Source of the DNA: Halalkalicoccus sp. CGA53
GTDB taxonomy: Archaea; Halobacteriota; Halobacteria; Halobacteriales; Halalkalicoccaceae
NCBI RefSeq assembly: GCF_036429475.1
Contig: NZ_CP144125.1
Coordinates: 1,364,001-1,428,000, forward strand
Direction of reading: 5' to 3'
Length of the DNA: 64,000 nt
Shown: piece after piece, positions 1 through 8,683 of the stretch
How positions within the stretch are numbered: the first letter of the stretch is position 1
How the letters are laid out: every line of letters begins with the position of its first letter
Notes under the pieces: generated by a model
What the model saw: only the letters and a program-made list of their open reading frames with translations
What the model was told of the DNA's origin: nothing
Database searches by the model: none
Translations under genes and position numbers: made by a program

Positions 1-315
1 CCGGACGTGCTGGCGGCGACCGTCGCCTGGAACCCCGAGATGGTCGAGCGGGCGACCTCCCGGGACCACTGCACCGTCCTGGTCCACGACGACCTGCCCG
101 ACAGGGAGCGCTGTGGCATCGGCATCTTCGACCACCGGGTGGGAATCTGCTGTCACGACGCGGACTCCAGAGCGCTCCTGGCGTGGATCGACACCGACGC
201 ACCCGAGGCCCGGGAGTGGGCGCTCTCGGTCTTCGAACGCTATCGCGACGAGGCACGACCGGCCGACGAGGCCGCCACGGCGACGCCGATCCCCGAGGGG
301 TTCACCGTCCCGTGA
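1..315 (+). CDS. FilR1-domain transcriptional regulator, C-terminal part (5' truncated by window edge)
   Basis: The frame is open from the first base, so the N-terminal part, including any winged-helix DNA-binding domain, lies outside the window. The visible 104 residues look like the end of the FilR1-type (formerly DUF1724) sensor domain of haloarchaeal ArsR/MarR-like repressors: an 'HDDLPDRERCGIGIFD' strand-turn, a 'GICCHD' strand, and the conserved closing helix 'DTDAPEAREWALSVFERYR'. The tail is a short acidic extension. It reads toward the next operon, 180 bp away, and could regulate it, but that is inference from adjacency only. Confidence 0.7.
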   Translation, partial: PDVLAATVAWNPEMVERATSRDHCTVLVHDDLPDRERCGIGIFDHRVGICCHDADSRALLAWIDTDAPEAREWALSVFERYRDEARPADEAATATPIPEGFTVP

Positions 316-417
316 CGATCGGTAGTAGCCGGTGTGTCGCTTTCGGCAGGATAGCCGCCCCACGACGCGATCTCTGCGACCGACCGAACTCCCGATTCGT
401 TCCCGGCGAACCGTCGC

Positions 418-440
418 TTTCACTCCGTGAAATATTTCAC
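418..440 (+). promoter_or_regulatory. Palindromic AT-rich promoter/operator ahead of the DUF4242 gene
   Basis: The hexamer TTTCAC occurs at 418-423, as its complement GTGAAA at 427-432, and again as TTTCAC at 435-440. The last two form the perfect 14-bp palindrome GTGAAATATTTCAC (427-440), with AAATATTT as a plausible TATA element at its centre. An operator overlapping a TATA box would let a dimeric repressor block TBP binding. The start codon is about 56 nt further on, consistent with a leadered mRNA carrying the Shine-Dalgarno site at 483-490. Confidence 0.45.
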
Positions 441-482
441 TAGGAATTTACAGTACCCCGGCGGTCGTAGCTCCCTGTGCGA

Positions 483-490
483 AGAGGTGA
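483..490 (+). promoter_or_regulatory. Shine-Dalgarno site for the DUF4242 gene
   Basis: AGAGGTGA matches seven of eight positions of the archaeal consensus GGAGGTGA and ends 5 nt before the ATG at 496. It decides the start: an in-frame ATG at 427 lies inside the promoter palindrome and has no such site. Confidence 0.6.
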
Positions 491-495
491 CAAAC

Positions 496-801
496 ATGAC
501 CGAAACCGAACTGGAGGACTACCTGATCCTCCGCAACCTGGACGAACCACTTCCCAGACACGAGTTCGAATCCGCTGCCGAACACGCCGTCGGGGTCGTA
601 CAGCAACTCGCCGACGAGGGTGTCGGTATCCGGTGGCTGAAGTCGGACGTGCGAACTCGAACCGACGGATCGGTCACGGGGACGTTCTGTCACTACCAGG
701 CGGAGAGCGAAAAGGCGCTGTACGAACACGCAGAGCGTGTGGGGCTTCCGGTGACCCGGATCGACCTCCGCGGCGAGACGATCGAAAACGGGGCCGGGTG
801 A
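496..801 (+). CDS. DUF4242-family small protein
   Basis: A 101-residue soluble protein resembling the DUF4242 family, a ferredoxin-like alpha/beta fold found in bacteria and haloarchaea; some actinobacterial members bind nickel. The N-terminus 'EDYLILRNLDEPLP' is the typical first strand, followed by a helix ('AAEHAVGVVQQL') and the strand-loop 'GIRWLKSDVRTRTDGSVTG', then 'TFCHYQAESEKALYEHAERVGLP'-like chemistry in which a Cys-His pair sits before the last helix. The start is fixed by the Shine-Dalgarno site. Its stop codon overlaps the GTG of the next gene, so the two are probably translated together. The biochemical function is unknown. Confidence 0.7.
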   Translation: MTETELEDYLILRNLDEPLPRHEFESAAEHAVGVVQQLADEGVGIRWLKSDVRTRTDGSVTGTFCHYQAESEKALYEHAERVGLPVTRIDLRGETIENGAG

Positions 802-1097
802 TCCGAGTGCGCTACGTCGTCACGATGACACACAGCACGGAGAACTGCTGGGCACGGGAGGAGAACGAGGGGAAAGCCACGGAGTGGATCGGTGGAATGG
901 AGGAGACGGCGGCCGACGCCGACGTCGAGGTACACGGGGCGTACGTCTGCCCGAACGAGCACACGTTCTACTTCGTGCTGGAAGCCGACTCCTTCGAAGG
1001 AGTCACCGCGTTCCTCGGACCACCCCTGCTCACCGACCACGACGCCCACGTCGCACCCGTCGTCTCGTTCGCGGAGGCCGAGCGTGCCGTGCGGTGA
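798..1097 (+). CDS. Small conserved protein coupled to the DUF4242 gene
   Basis: A 99-residue protein beginning 'VRYVVTMTHSTENCWAR' and running to 'VVSFAEAERAVR'. The alternating strand/helix pattern, an N-terminal strand with 'TMTHS', and a central 'HTFYFVLEADSFEGV' segment suggest a dimeric alpha+beta barrel like DUF3303 or DUF4242 proteins; I cannot assign it firmly. GTG at 798 overlaps the upstream TGA (GTGA), the usual sign of translational coupling; GTG at 807 or ATG at 825 are alternative starts. Being co-translated with a small protein of similar predicted fold suggests a heteromeric or shared stress/metal role, which is inference. Confidence 0.6.
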   Translation: MIRVRYVVTMTHSTENCWAREENEGKATEWIGGMEETAADADVEVHGAYVCPNEHTFYFVLEADSFEGVTAFLGPPLLTDHDAHVAPVVSFAEAERAVR

Positions 1098-1265
1098 GGG
1101 ACACGAACGGGGAGGACACACGCGGCGAGGGACCGCCGCACGACGAACGATCTGTCGCACTCACGGACGATCGCCGACCGAGCAGTACCGACTCGACTCT
1201 CGGCCTCTCACCGGGCGTGTATATCTCCGTCCGGGTCGGAGGGCTCTCCGAGGAGTGAAACCGAG

Positions 1266-2087
1266 ATGACCGACGACGGAGGAGTAGCCGACTACACCGA
1301 GGTGACCGACCGGCAGCGAGAGACTTGGTCGACCGGCGACTTCAACGAGGTCGCCAGACAGAACATCGTCATGGCCGAGGCGCTCTGCGAGGCGGTCGAC
1401 CCGCGCCCGGGCCAGCGCGTGCTGGACGTGGCCTGTGGCAGCGGAACGGCAGCGCTCGTCGCGGCGCGGCGGTACTGCGAGGTGACGGGCGTCGACTACG
1501 TCCCCGGACTGATCGAGCGCGCACGGGCCCGGGCGGCCGCCGCGGGCCTCGACGCGGAGTTCCACGTCGGGGACGCCCAGGAGCTACCGTTTCCCGACGA
1601 CAGCTTCGACGCGGTGCTCTCGGTCTACGGCGTGCAGTTCGCGCCGGACCAGGAGCGGGCGGCGAGCGAACTGCTCCGAGTCTGTCGTCCGGGCGGGACG
1701 ATCGGGCTCGCCGGTCCGATCCCCGAGGGCTGGAGCGGGGACTTCTTCGCCGCCCACGCCGAGTACGTCCCGCCGCCACCCGGCGTCGAACCGCCCCACC
1801 GGTGGGGAACGGACGACGGACTCGGCGAACTGCTCGGTGCGGGCGTTCGTTCGATCGAGAACGACCGACGGACGGCGCTGCAGTACTACCGGTCGGTCGA
1901 CCACGCCGTGGAGGTGTTCGGCACGTACTTCGGACCGACGGTCAGGGCGCTCGAGGCGATCGACGCGGAGGCAGGCGAGCGCCTCCGCGCGGATCTCGCG
2001 GCCGTCTTCGACCGGTACAACCGCGCGACCGACGGGACCGCGGTCGTCGAGAACCGGTACCTCCAGACCGTCGCGGTCCGTGCGTGA
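1266..2087 (+). CDS. Class I SAM-dependent methyltransferase
   Basis: A 273-residue methyltransferase of the UbiE/type 11 kind. Motif I 'VLDVACGSGTAA' (residues about 47-58) binds SAM, the acidic end of strand 2 is 'VTGVDYV', and motif II/III follows as 'GDAQELPFPDDSFDAVLSVYGVQF' in pieces. The C-terminal half (from 'GPIPEGWSGDFF' to 'RYLQTVAVRA') is the cap that would select the substrate, which I cannot name. A TATA-like 'GTATATCT' lies about 40 nt upstream near 1218. It stands alone between the DUF4242 pair and a convergent peptidase gene. Confidence 0.85.
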   Translation: MTDDGGVADYTEVTDRQRETWSTGDFNEVARQNIVMAEALCEAVDPRPGQRVLDVACGSGTAALVAARRYCEVTGVDYVPGLIERARARAAAAGLDAEFHVGDAQELPFPDDSFDAVLSVYGVQFAPDQERAASELLRVCRPGGTIGLAGPIPEGWSGDFFAAHAEYVPPPPGVEPPHRWGTDDGLGELLGAGVRSIENDRRTALQYYRSVDHAVEVFGTYFGPTVRALEAIDAEAGERLRADLAAVFDRYNRATDGTAVVENRYLQTVAVRA

Positions 2088-2246
2088 CCCACACGCGAAT
2101 CCCGTGGGGGACCTCGCTGGATGGGTAGCGGTCGTTTCGTCGAGTCCGACGGACACCCGAAAAACAGCCCCTCGTTTCGTCGGCTCCCCGCCCCGACGCC
2201 GAACCCGCTGTGCTCCTCGTCGGTGATCGCGTACCCACGCTCGTGC

Positions 2247-3386
2247 TCACTCCAACCGGGGGACGAGCGATCGGTGGTACTCGCCGAGGAGCTCGTAGCC
2301 ATCCTCGGTGACGAGTACGAGGTCCTCGATCCGGACGCCGCCGATCGTGCCGTCGTAGACGCCGGGTTCGACCGTGAGGACCATCCCGGGTTCGAGGGGC
2401 TCCGAGGATCGCATCGACGGTGCCTCGTGGAGGCTCACACCCACGCCGTGACCGATCCCGTGGGTGAACCCCGGCTCGCCGGTCGGGGAGAAGCCGTACG
2501 CGCCGATCTCCGCCGCGGCCTCGCGATGGACCTCGTTCGCGGGCGTTCCCGCCCCACTGGAGAGGGCGTCGAAGGCGGCGTCCTGTGCGCGTTCGACCGC
2601 GACGTGCGCCCGGCGCTCCCAGCCGCCCTCGCTCTCGACGACGAACGTGCGCGAGCAGTCGCCGTAGTAGCCGTCCGGACCGCGTGGCGAGAGGTCGAGA
2701 AGAACCGTCTCGCCCGGCACGATCGTGTCGTTGCCGGTGAAGTGGAGGTCGGCACACGAGGGCCCCGCACCGATCACGGTGTTGCCCGCGTCCGTCAGGC
2801 CCTCGGCTGCGAACGTCGCGTTCACCTCCCGTCTGAGCCGTTCGGTCGTGAGCGTCTCGCCCGCCCACCGCACGCCGTCGCCCTCGACGACCGCCTCCGC
2901 CAGCACCGTCTCCGCGCGGCGCATCCCCTCGACCGTCGCTGTCTGAACGGCTCTCAGGCGGTCGATCTCGGCGTCGCTCTTCACCGCACGCATCCCGTCC
3001 ACGACGGTCGTCGAGGCGAGGTCGTGACCGGCGCGTTCGAGGCGGACCGCCGTTTCGTGCGGGACGTGCGCCGGAACGAGCACGGTCGAGTCGGGTTCGA
3101 GGAGGTCCGCGGCGCGCTCGCTCGCGGTCTTCCGTGGGCCGTCTCCCGCCGGGAGTACGGTCCCCGGGAAGTCGCGTTCTGCCTGCTCGGCGAACAGCGC
3201 GGGCGCAGGGAGGAAGGCCTCGTCCTCCCGATAGACGAACGCGTAGGCCCTGTCTGGCCCGGAAAACCGCGTGAGGTACCGCAGATCGTCGTCGAAGCGG
3301 TCACCGACGTGAACGAACGCGTCTGCGTCGCGTTCGGCCAGTTCCGCGGCGATCGGCTCGTAGTCGGTGCGCAGCCGCCCGGCCAT
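2247..3386 (-). CDS. M24 family metallopeptidase (Xaa-Pro aminopeptidase/prolidase type)
   Basis: A 379-residue peptidase of the creatinase/prolidase fold. The N-terminal half is the creatinase-like domain; the C-terminal pita-bread domain has the five metal ligands in order: Asp in 'LLDLSPRG', Asp in 'GDCSRTF', His in 'HGIGHGVGVSLHE', Glu in 'LTVEPGVY' and Glu in 'VRIEDLVL'. It should remove N-terminal residues ahead of proline or cleave Xaa-Pro dipeptides in the cytosol. The start abuts the stop of the upstream helicase gene with no gap (ATG at 3386, helicase stop at 3387), so both are probably one transcript, though no functional link is obvious. Confidence 0.88.
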   Translation of the reverse strand: MAGRLRTDYEPIAAELAERDADAFVHVGDRFDDDLRYLTRFSGPDRAYAFVYREDEAFLPAPALFAEQAERDFPGTVLPAGDGPRKTASERAADLLEPDSTVLVPAHVPHETAVRLERAGHDLASTTVVDGMRAVKSDAEIDRLRAVQTATVEGMRRAETVLAEAVVEGDGVRWAGETLTTERLRREVNATFAAEGLTDAGNTVIGAGPSCADLHFTGNDTIVPGETVLLDLSPRGPDGYYGDCSRTFVVESEGGWERRAHVAVERAQDAAFDALSSGAGTPANEVHREAAAEIGAYGFSPTGEPGFTHGIGHGVGVSLHEAPSMRSSEPLEPGMVLTVEPGVYDGTIGGVRIEDLVLVTEDGYELLGEYHRSLVPRLE

Positions 3387-5222
3387 CTAATCCGCTCTGG
3401 GTGCCTCGGCCTCGCCGGTGAGTTCGGCGATGAGTTCGGTCGGCTCCTCGCCAGTCGGGCGGTTCCTGAGCAGCACGTCGATCGGGAGCGTCGGCGCGCC
3501 GTCGACGAGGTTCTGGAGCAGGACGAGTCGCTCGCGTGCCCGGCTCATCCCGACGTAGAACACCCGGCGCTCGTTGTCGGTGAGCACGGGTACCGGGTTC
3601 GTCGTCCGGGTGAACTCACCCTCGACCTCGATCCCCTGCTGGTCGACCGTCGCGGCCATCTGCTCGACGACTTTTTCGGTCAAATCGGTCGCGACGAAGA
3701 CGTGGTCGGCCTCGCGCCCCTTCGCGGAGTGGATCGTTCCTATTCTCACTCGGTTCGGGTCCATGTCGGCGTGCGAGCCACGGAAGTACGCCTCCATGCT
3801 TTTTCGCTGGAAGCTCGTGATCTTCCGGGACATGTCCGCCGCCGAGGCGGGGTCGGGCAGGAAGGGGACGCGACTCTTGATCTCCTCGGGCGTGACCTCG
3901 ATCTCGGTGAGGTCGTCCGCACCCTCGGCCTCCTTCCGGTCGTCGATCAGGGTGAACAGGTCGTCGCGGTCGTTCGTCCCGAACGCGCTGTCGGCGAACA
4001 TATCGGCGAGCCGTCTCGCTTCGAGGCCGTTCACCGCCTCGCCCTCGTCCAGTTTCTCGACGCCGCTCACGTACGCCGAGAGGCGGTCGGTCCACATCCG
4101 CTGGTCGGTGAGGATCTTGAAGGGCATCCCCTCGCCGATGAACTCGTCGATGAAGCCGAACATCTGATAGCGCGCCCTGAACAGCACCATCACCGTCTCG
4201 TCGGGCGTGGAGTTTATCGTCCCCCGCACGTTCCTGACCAGGTCGAGCATCGAGGGGTTCTCGACCGCCTCGACGATCCCGCCCTCCTTTCGCGGTTTGA
4301 GGTTCTTCTCCTGGCGGACCTCGATGTGACGCACCTCGGTCTGGACCACGTCGAGCACCCGGGAGGGGAGCCGGTAGGAGGTGTCGAGGATGACGTCCTC
4401 GCCCTCCTCTTCGAGCAGTAAGGACGGATCGGCGCCCTGCCAGGCGTAGACGACCTGGTCGTCGTCACCGGCGATCAGCACCCGCTTCATGTGGGGTTTC
4501 CACTCCTCGTAGACGTCGTACTGGAGTGTCGTGATGTCCTGGAACTCGTCGATCACGAGGTAGTCGACGTTCGGGACGAGCGAGCGCTGCTTTACGCGCT
4601 CTAACATGTCGGCGAAGCCGACGAGCCCCTCGTTGCCCTTGTGCGCCCGCCAGCCGCGGATCGCCTCGGGGATGTCGAGTCGGTCATCAGAGGAGGGCCA
4701 CGTGGGGGTGTACTTGTTCCCCTCCAGCGAGTTCGGGTCGAGCTCCGGAGGGAGCCGCACCGTCTCGATGTCCCACTGGAACGGGACGTCGTACCAGTCG
4801 GCGACCTCCCTGCTGGTGCGCTGGAGCCACTGGCTCGTCGCGATCACCTTGTTGCCGAGCGCGGTCGAGCGGGCCGTCCGGCGGTGTGCGCCCTCGTACT
4901 CGTCCTGGTACTCCAGCCCGTAGGCCTCACAGAACTCCTTTTTGTCCTTCTCGCCGACGACGTCGCCGCGCGAGAGGTCGAGCAGCTCGTACGCCTTCGC
5001 GTGCATCGTACAGACGTTGCCCTGGAGCGAGCGCGGCGAGACGTCGAGCCGTTCGGCGAGCCGTTCCCTGATCTCCGCGGCGGCCGCCCTGGTGTAGGAG
5101 ACGACGAGGATGTCGTTGACCGCGACGTCCTCCTCTAGGATCTCGTCCACGCGGTCTAAGAGCGCCGTCGTCTTCCCGGTGCCCGGGCCGCCGAACAGCC
5201 GGGTGACGTGAGAGTCGGTCAT
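3387..5222 (-). CDS. UvrD/Rep-like superfamily I DNA helicase
   Basis: A 611-residue ATP-dependent SF1A helicase. Motif I 'FGGPGTGKTTALLDRV' (residues about 10-25), Ia 'VVSYTRAAAAEIRERL', II 'VIDEFQDITTLQ', III 'IAGDDDQVVYAWQGAD', IV around 'SYRLPSRVLDVVQ', V 'TIHSAKGREADHVFVATD' and VI 'FYVGMSRARERLVLL' are all present, so it should be active. It is shorter than bacterial UvrD (about 720) because the 1B/2B insertions are reduced. It probably unwinds or clears protein from DNA in repair or replication restart. The gene reads directly into the M24 peptidase gene. Confidence 0.9.
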   Translation of the reverse strand: MTDSHVTRLFGGPGTGKTTALLDRVDEILEEDVAVNDILVVSYTRAAAAEIRERLAERLDVSPRSLQGNVCTMHAKAYELLDLSRGDVVGEKDKKEFCEAYGLEYQDEYEGAHRRTARSTALGNKVIATSQWLQRTSREVADWYDVPFQWDIETVRLPPELDPNSLEGNKYTPTWPSSDDRLDIPEAIRGWRAHKGNEGLVGFADMLERVKQRSLVPNVDYLVIDEFQDITTLQYDVYEEWKPHMKRVLIAGDDDQVVYAWQGADPSLLLEEEGEDVILDTSYRLPSRVLDVVQTEVRHIEVRQEKNLKPRKEGGIVEAVENPSMLDLVRNVRGTINSTPDETVMVLFRARYQMFGFIDEFIGEGMPFKILTDQRMWTDRLSAYVSGVEKLDEGEAVNGLEARRLADMFADSAFGTNDRDDLFTLIDDRKEAEGADDLTEIEVTPEEIKSRVPFLPDPASAADMSRKITSFQRKSMEAYFRGSHADMDPNRVRIGTIHSAKGREADHVFVATDLTEKVVEQMAATVDQQGIEVEGEFTRTTNPVPVLTDNERRVFYVGMSRARERLVLLQNLVDGAPTLPIDVLLRNRPTGEEPTELIAELTGEAEAPRAD

Positions 5223-5360
5223 TGCAACCGGACACGCCCGCCTGGATGATAAGCTCCGTGGGTTTCGATCGCTCCTGTCCCTCTTCGAGAGACGACAAGA
5301 TCCCCTCTAAGGAACCCTCTGGGGAGTCGAGTTCGAGGGACGTTCGGTCACGTCGGTCCG

Positions 5361-5534
5361 TTACCGAGGATGCCAGCCGCAGACCCCGCACTCGGTCGCG
5401 GATCGATCGTGAAGCCCACCACACTCCGGACACTGCTTTTTGTTGTACTCGGTCACCCAGCCCGCCGGACCGGTCTCGTGTCCACGCTGGGTGAGGAACT
5501 GGTCGAACAGGTCGTCGTGCTGTGCGGAGGCCAT
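5361..5534 (-). CDS. Small zinc-finger protein, HVO_0416-like
   Basis: A 57-residue protein starting 'MASAQHDDLFDQFLTQRG' and ending in a four-cysteine zinc ribbon: 'CPECGG' followed by 'ATECGVCGW'. This arrangement and the 'YNKKQCPECGGLHD' linker match the haloarchaeal HVO_0416 family of one-domain zinc proteins of unknown role. The frame is open further upstream (ATG at 5561), but the conserved family start is the ATG at 5534, whose upstream sequence carries an AT-rich 'TGTGATGGTGTG' stretch rather than coding sequence. It stands alone between the helicase and the bat-type regulator. Confidence 0.75.
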   Translation of the reverse strand: MASAQHDDLFDQFLTQRGHETGPAGWVTEYNKKQCPECGGLHDRSATECGVCGWHPR

Positions 5535-5639
5535 ACCTGTAGTGCTATGACACACCATCACATAAGTCCACCGCCCGTGCCAAAAGATGGCACGGGTGGC
5601 GCTCGGACCGGAGAGGTCGTCGCGACCCGTCGCTCGTGG

Positions 5640-6371
5640 TCAGTCGCTCGTGATCGTCCGTGGGCTGTCGGTGCTCGCGACGGTCGATTCGACGGTTCCC
5701 TCGTGGACCAGCTCCTCGATCACGGCCCGGTGTGCCCGGCGCAGACGCTCGGAGAGCGACTGGTGGCTGATGCCGAGCTCCTCCGAGAGTTCGCTCAGCG
5801 TGACCGCACGTGGGACGTCGTAGTAGCCGTTCTCGTAGGCCGCAGAGAGCGTCACCCGCTGGCCGTCGGTGAGGGTGTGTGGCTCCTCCGAGTCGATCGA
5901 GACGTCCTTGATCATCTCGACCGAGAGGTCGATCCCGGACGACTCACACCGCTGTACCGCATCCGAGAGCGCCGAGCGCTCCTCGAACAGGAGCCTGACA
6001 CACCAGTCGTGATCCCGCGTGTAGGCGTCGAGGATGATCCCCGCATCGTCCAGCAGGTGCTCGATCGCCTCGGCCCCTCGCACCCACTTCATCCGGTAGA
6101 GTCGACGGCCCGTGCCGTCGCTCAGCCGGTCGTAGCTCTCGATCGTCTCGTCGTCGTCGAGTGCGGCCTCGACCGTGTCGAGGTCGTCCGAGAACGCCCA
6201 GATCAACGGGATCGGCGCGTCGCTCCCGCTCGCGACGACCGTCTCGAGTTCGAATCGAACGTCCTTCACCGAACGTAGCGTCCCCTCCAGCACCGCCGCC
6301 TCCGCCGGAACGGACGCGACCGCGATCGTACTCTCCGATACGCCGCGCTCCTTGCTCTCCTCTCCGCGCAT
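5640..6371 (-). CDS. Bat-type helix-turn-helix transcriptional regulator
   Basis: A roughly 243-residue regulator of the bacterio-opsin-activator (HTH-10) family. The N-terminal part is a family-specific sensor-like region ('FELETVVASGSDAPIPLIWAF', split here by position); the C-terminal 60 residues hold the HTH: 'TLTDGQRVTLSAAYENGYY', 'VTLSELSEELGISHQSLSER' and 'LRRAHRAVIEELV'. It lacks PAS and GAF domains seen in full-length Bat. Either ATG at 6371 or 6380 could start it. It is divergent from nothing and sits 76 bp after the M32 peptidase gene on the same strand, so its target is not evident. Confidence 0.85.
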   Translation of the reverse strand: MRGEESKERGVSESTIAVASVPAEAAVLEGTLRSVKDVRFELETVVASGSDAPIPLIWAFSDDLDTVEAALDDDETIESYDRLSDGTGRRLYRMKWVRGAEAIEHLLDDAGIILDAYTRDHDWCVRLLFEERSALSDAVQRCESSGIDLSVEMIKDVSIDSEEPHTLTDGQRVTLSAAYENGYYDVPRAVTLSELSEELGISHQSLSERLRRAHRAVIEELVHEGTVESTVASTDSPRTITSD

Positions 6372-6447
6372 ACACCCCATGACGAAGATAACTACATCGT
6401 CCCGACGGATAACCGTTCTGCACGCTGTCTCGAAACGTGGGACCGGC

Positions 6448-7929
6448 TCACAGCCCGTAGAGCCCGCCGAACTTCTCCTCGGCGTAGGAGAGAAACGCCT
6501 CCGAACCGAACTCCTGCCCGGTCGCTACCCTCACCAGCTCCGACGTCTCGTACCGACAGCCGTGGCGGTGGACGCGCTCGGTGAGCCAGTCGTGGATCGG
6601 CCCGAACTCCCCCTCGCGGACCAGCGAGTCCACGTCGTACTCCTCGCGGATCGCCGCGTCGACCTGTGCCGATATCAGGCTGCCGATCGTGTACCCGTGG
6701 AAGGCGGCGAACCGCGAGGACCAGTGGATGTCCTGCAGGCAGCCCTCGCTGTCGGTCTCGGGCCGAACGCCGAGGTACTCCTCCATCCGATCGTTCCAGA
6801 GCCCCGGAATCTCGTCGACCTCGATCTTCCCCTCGACGAACGCCCGGCCGATCTCACACCGCAGCAGGACGTGGAGGTGGTAGGTGAGCTCGTCCGCCTC
6901 GACCCGGATGAGGTTGTCCGGGTCGACCCGGTTCACCGCCTCGTAGACCGTCTCCACGTCCAGGTCCTCGTGTCGTGGGAATCGATCTTCGAAAATCGGG
7001 AGGAACAGCTCCCAGAACGCCCGTGTTCGACCGACGTGGTTCTCCCAGAACCGCGACTGCGACTCGTGGACGCCGCTCGATCGCGGCTCCCCGAGGGGGT
7101 TCGAGTAGGCGTCCCGACGAAGTCCGAGCTGGTAGGTGGCGTGGCCGAACTCGTGGATCGTCGCCGTGAGCGCGTCGATCGGGTCGCCATCGCGAAAGCG
7201 GGTGGTGATCCGGCCGTCGAACTGGTTGCCGGCCATGAACGGGTGTGGCGCGGTGTCGAGCCTGCCGCGGTCCCAGTCGTACCCGAGGAGGTCGAGCGCG
7301 TCGCGGCTGAGCGCCATCTGCGTCGCCTCGTCGTAGCTCCCCTCCCAGGGCGAGGCGAGGTCGTCGCTCTCCCGGATCGCCTCGATCATCGGGACGAGTC
7401 CCTCCCTGAGCCGGTCGAAGACCGACTCGACCTCTGCGAGCGGGAGGCAGGGCTGGGCGTCCTCGTACATCACCTCGAACGGGCTCTTCTCGGGATCGAT
7501 CTGCTCGGCGCGCTCGACCTGGAGCTCGCGCAGGCGGGAGAGCGTCGGTGCGAACGCCGCGAAGTCGTCCGCTCGCTTCGCCTCCCGCCATGTCCGTGTC
7601 GCCTCGGCGCGCGTCCGAGCCAGCTCCTCGACGAGGTCACTCGGGACGCTCGCCGCCCGCTCGTGCTGACGGCGGACCTCGCGGACGACCGCCCGCTCCT
7701 CGTCGTCGAGCTCCTCGTTCCCGGCTCCGTCTATCGCCCGCGAGAGCCCGTCGCTCGTCAGTGCCTCGTGGCGAACGGTCGAGAGCGTCGAGAGCTGTTC
7801 CGCGCGGGCGGGCGTGCCGCCGTCGGGCATCATCACCTGCTGGTCCCAGCCGAGCACCCCGGCCGCGTGCCCGAGGTTCGCGACCCGTTCGTACCGCGCC
7901 AGGAGGTCGTCGTACGCGTCTGCGGACAT
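6448..7929 (-). CDS. M32 family metallocarboxypeptidase (Taq-type), copy A
   Basis: A 493-residue zinc carboxypeptidase that trims C-terminal residues from peptides. The zinc motif HEFGH is at residues 259-263, with the downstream conserved 'HESQSRFWENHVGR' about 25 residues later supplying the third ligand region, and the family block 'YLGVRPETDSEGCLQDIHWS' (exactly 20). Length fits the family. It is a paralogue of the gene at 10805-12322 and shares stretches of identical DNA with it. A permease/universal-stress pair lies between the two copies, which suggests peptide and amino-acid recycling as the local theme. Confidence 0.92.
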   Translation of the reverse strand: MSADAYDDLLARYERVANLGHAAGVLGWDQQVMMPDGGTPARAEQLSTLSTVRHEALTSDGLSRAIDGAGNEELDDEERAVVREVRRQHERAASVPSDLVEELARTRAEATRTWREAKRADDFAAFAPTLSRLRELQVERAEQIDPEKSPFEVMYEDAQPCLPLAEVESVFDRLREGLVPMIEAIRESDDLASPWEGSYDEATQMALSRDALDLLGYDWDRGRLDTAPHPFMAGNQFDGRITTRFRDGDPIDALTATIHEFGHATYQLGLRRDAYSNPLGEPRSSGVHESQSRFWENHVGRTRAFWELFLPIFEDRFPRHEDLDVETVYEAVNRVDPDNLIRVEADELTYHLHVLLRCEIGRAFVEGKIEVDEIPGLWNDRMEEYLGVRPETDSEGCLQDIHWSSRFAAFHGYTIGSLISAQVDAAIREEYDVDSLVREGEFGPIHDWLTERVHRHGCRYETSELVRVATGQEFGSEAFLSYAEEKFGGLYGL

Positions 7930-7973
7930 GGGTACCGTTGTTCACGCGACGGATATCAACGGTCGGGTAGCGG

Positions 7974-8681
7974 TCAGTCGCGGCGGACGACGATCACCGG
8001 ACAGAGCGCCTCCTCGACGATCCGCATCGGGACGTCCCCGAAGACCATCGTCCGGAGCGAGGGTTTCGTCTCCCCGATGACGACAGCGTCGGCCTCCTCC
8101 GTGGCCGCGAGGATCGTCGCGATGGGCTCCTCGGAGCGTTCGGTCCGGAGGTCGATCGAACCGGGGGGGACGCCCGCGGAGACGAGGCGTGCTCGCGCCC
8201 CGCGGAGCAGCAGGTCGGCCTCCCCCTCCTCTTCGTCCTCCCCGGAGACGTGAAAGAGCGTGATCGTCGTCGTCGTCCCGTTCGCGATCCTGGCGACGAC
8301 CTCGAGGATCCGTTCGAGGTTCGTCTCGCTCCTCACGGGGACGAGCACCCGTTCGAGGGACTCCGCGACGCCCGGGAAGAGCACCGAGCCGCACTCGCGT
8401 TCGACGGTGACCCGGTCGACCGTCTCCGCGCGATCCGGCGTGAACACGAGCAGCGGTTCGACCTCGGTTCCTCGATCCGAGAAGCCCTCGGCGAGCGCTT
8501 CGAGACGCTCTCTCGCTACCTCCTCGAAGTTCTCCCTGGCCTGCTCGGGTGGGGTTTGTTCCGGCACCTGGTAGGTGCCGAGCAGGACCACCCGCAGCGA
8601 GCCGACGAGGTCGTAGACGACCGACGGGAGCGTGACGTCCTCTCGCACCGAGACCGGGACGAGCGTGGTTCGTTTCGGCAT
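7974..8681 (-). CDS. Tandem universal stress protein (UspA-like)
   Basis: A 235-residue protein made of two UspA-like halves. The first ('TLVPVSVREDVTLPSVVYDL') is divergent; the second begins 'VLVPVRSETNLERILEVV' and ends with the usual 'ADAVVIGETKPS' and 'LCPVIVVRRD' strands. A clear G-2x-G-9x-G ATP-binding loop is not obvious, so nucleotide binding is uncertain. The ATG at 8681 lies 2 nt after the stop of the APC permease gene (8684), so the two are co-transcribed. Haloarchaeal amino-acid transporters are often linked or fused to Usp domains that are thought to tune transport. Confidence 0.85.
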   Translation of the reverse strand: MPKRTTLVPVSVREDVTLPSVVYDLVGSLRVVLLGTYQVPEQTPPEQARENFEEVARERLEALAEGFSDRGTEVEPLLVFTPDRAETVDRVTVERECGSVLFPGVAESLERVLVPVRSETNLERILEVVARIANGTTTTITLFHVSGEDEEEGEADLLLRGARARLVSAGVPPGSIDLRTERSEEPIATILAATEEADAVVIGETKPSLRTMVFGDVPMRIVEEALCPVIVVRRD

Positions 8682-8683
8682 GG

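Noticed and set aside
2121-4421. A 766-codon open frame on the plus strand
   Set aside because: It is fully antisense to the M24 peptidase and UvrD-like helicase, both of which show complete catalytic motifs. In GC-rich DNA the complementary frame often stays open; its translation has no recognisable domain.
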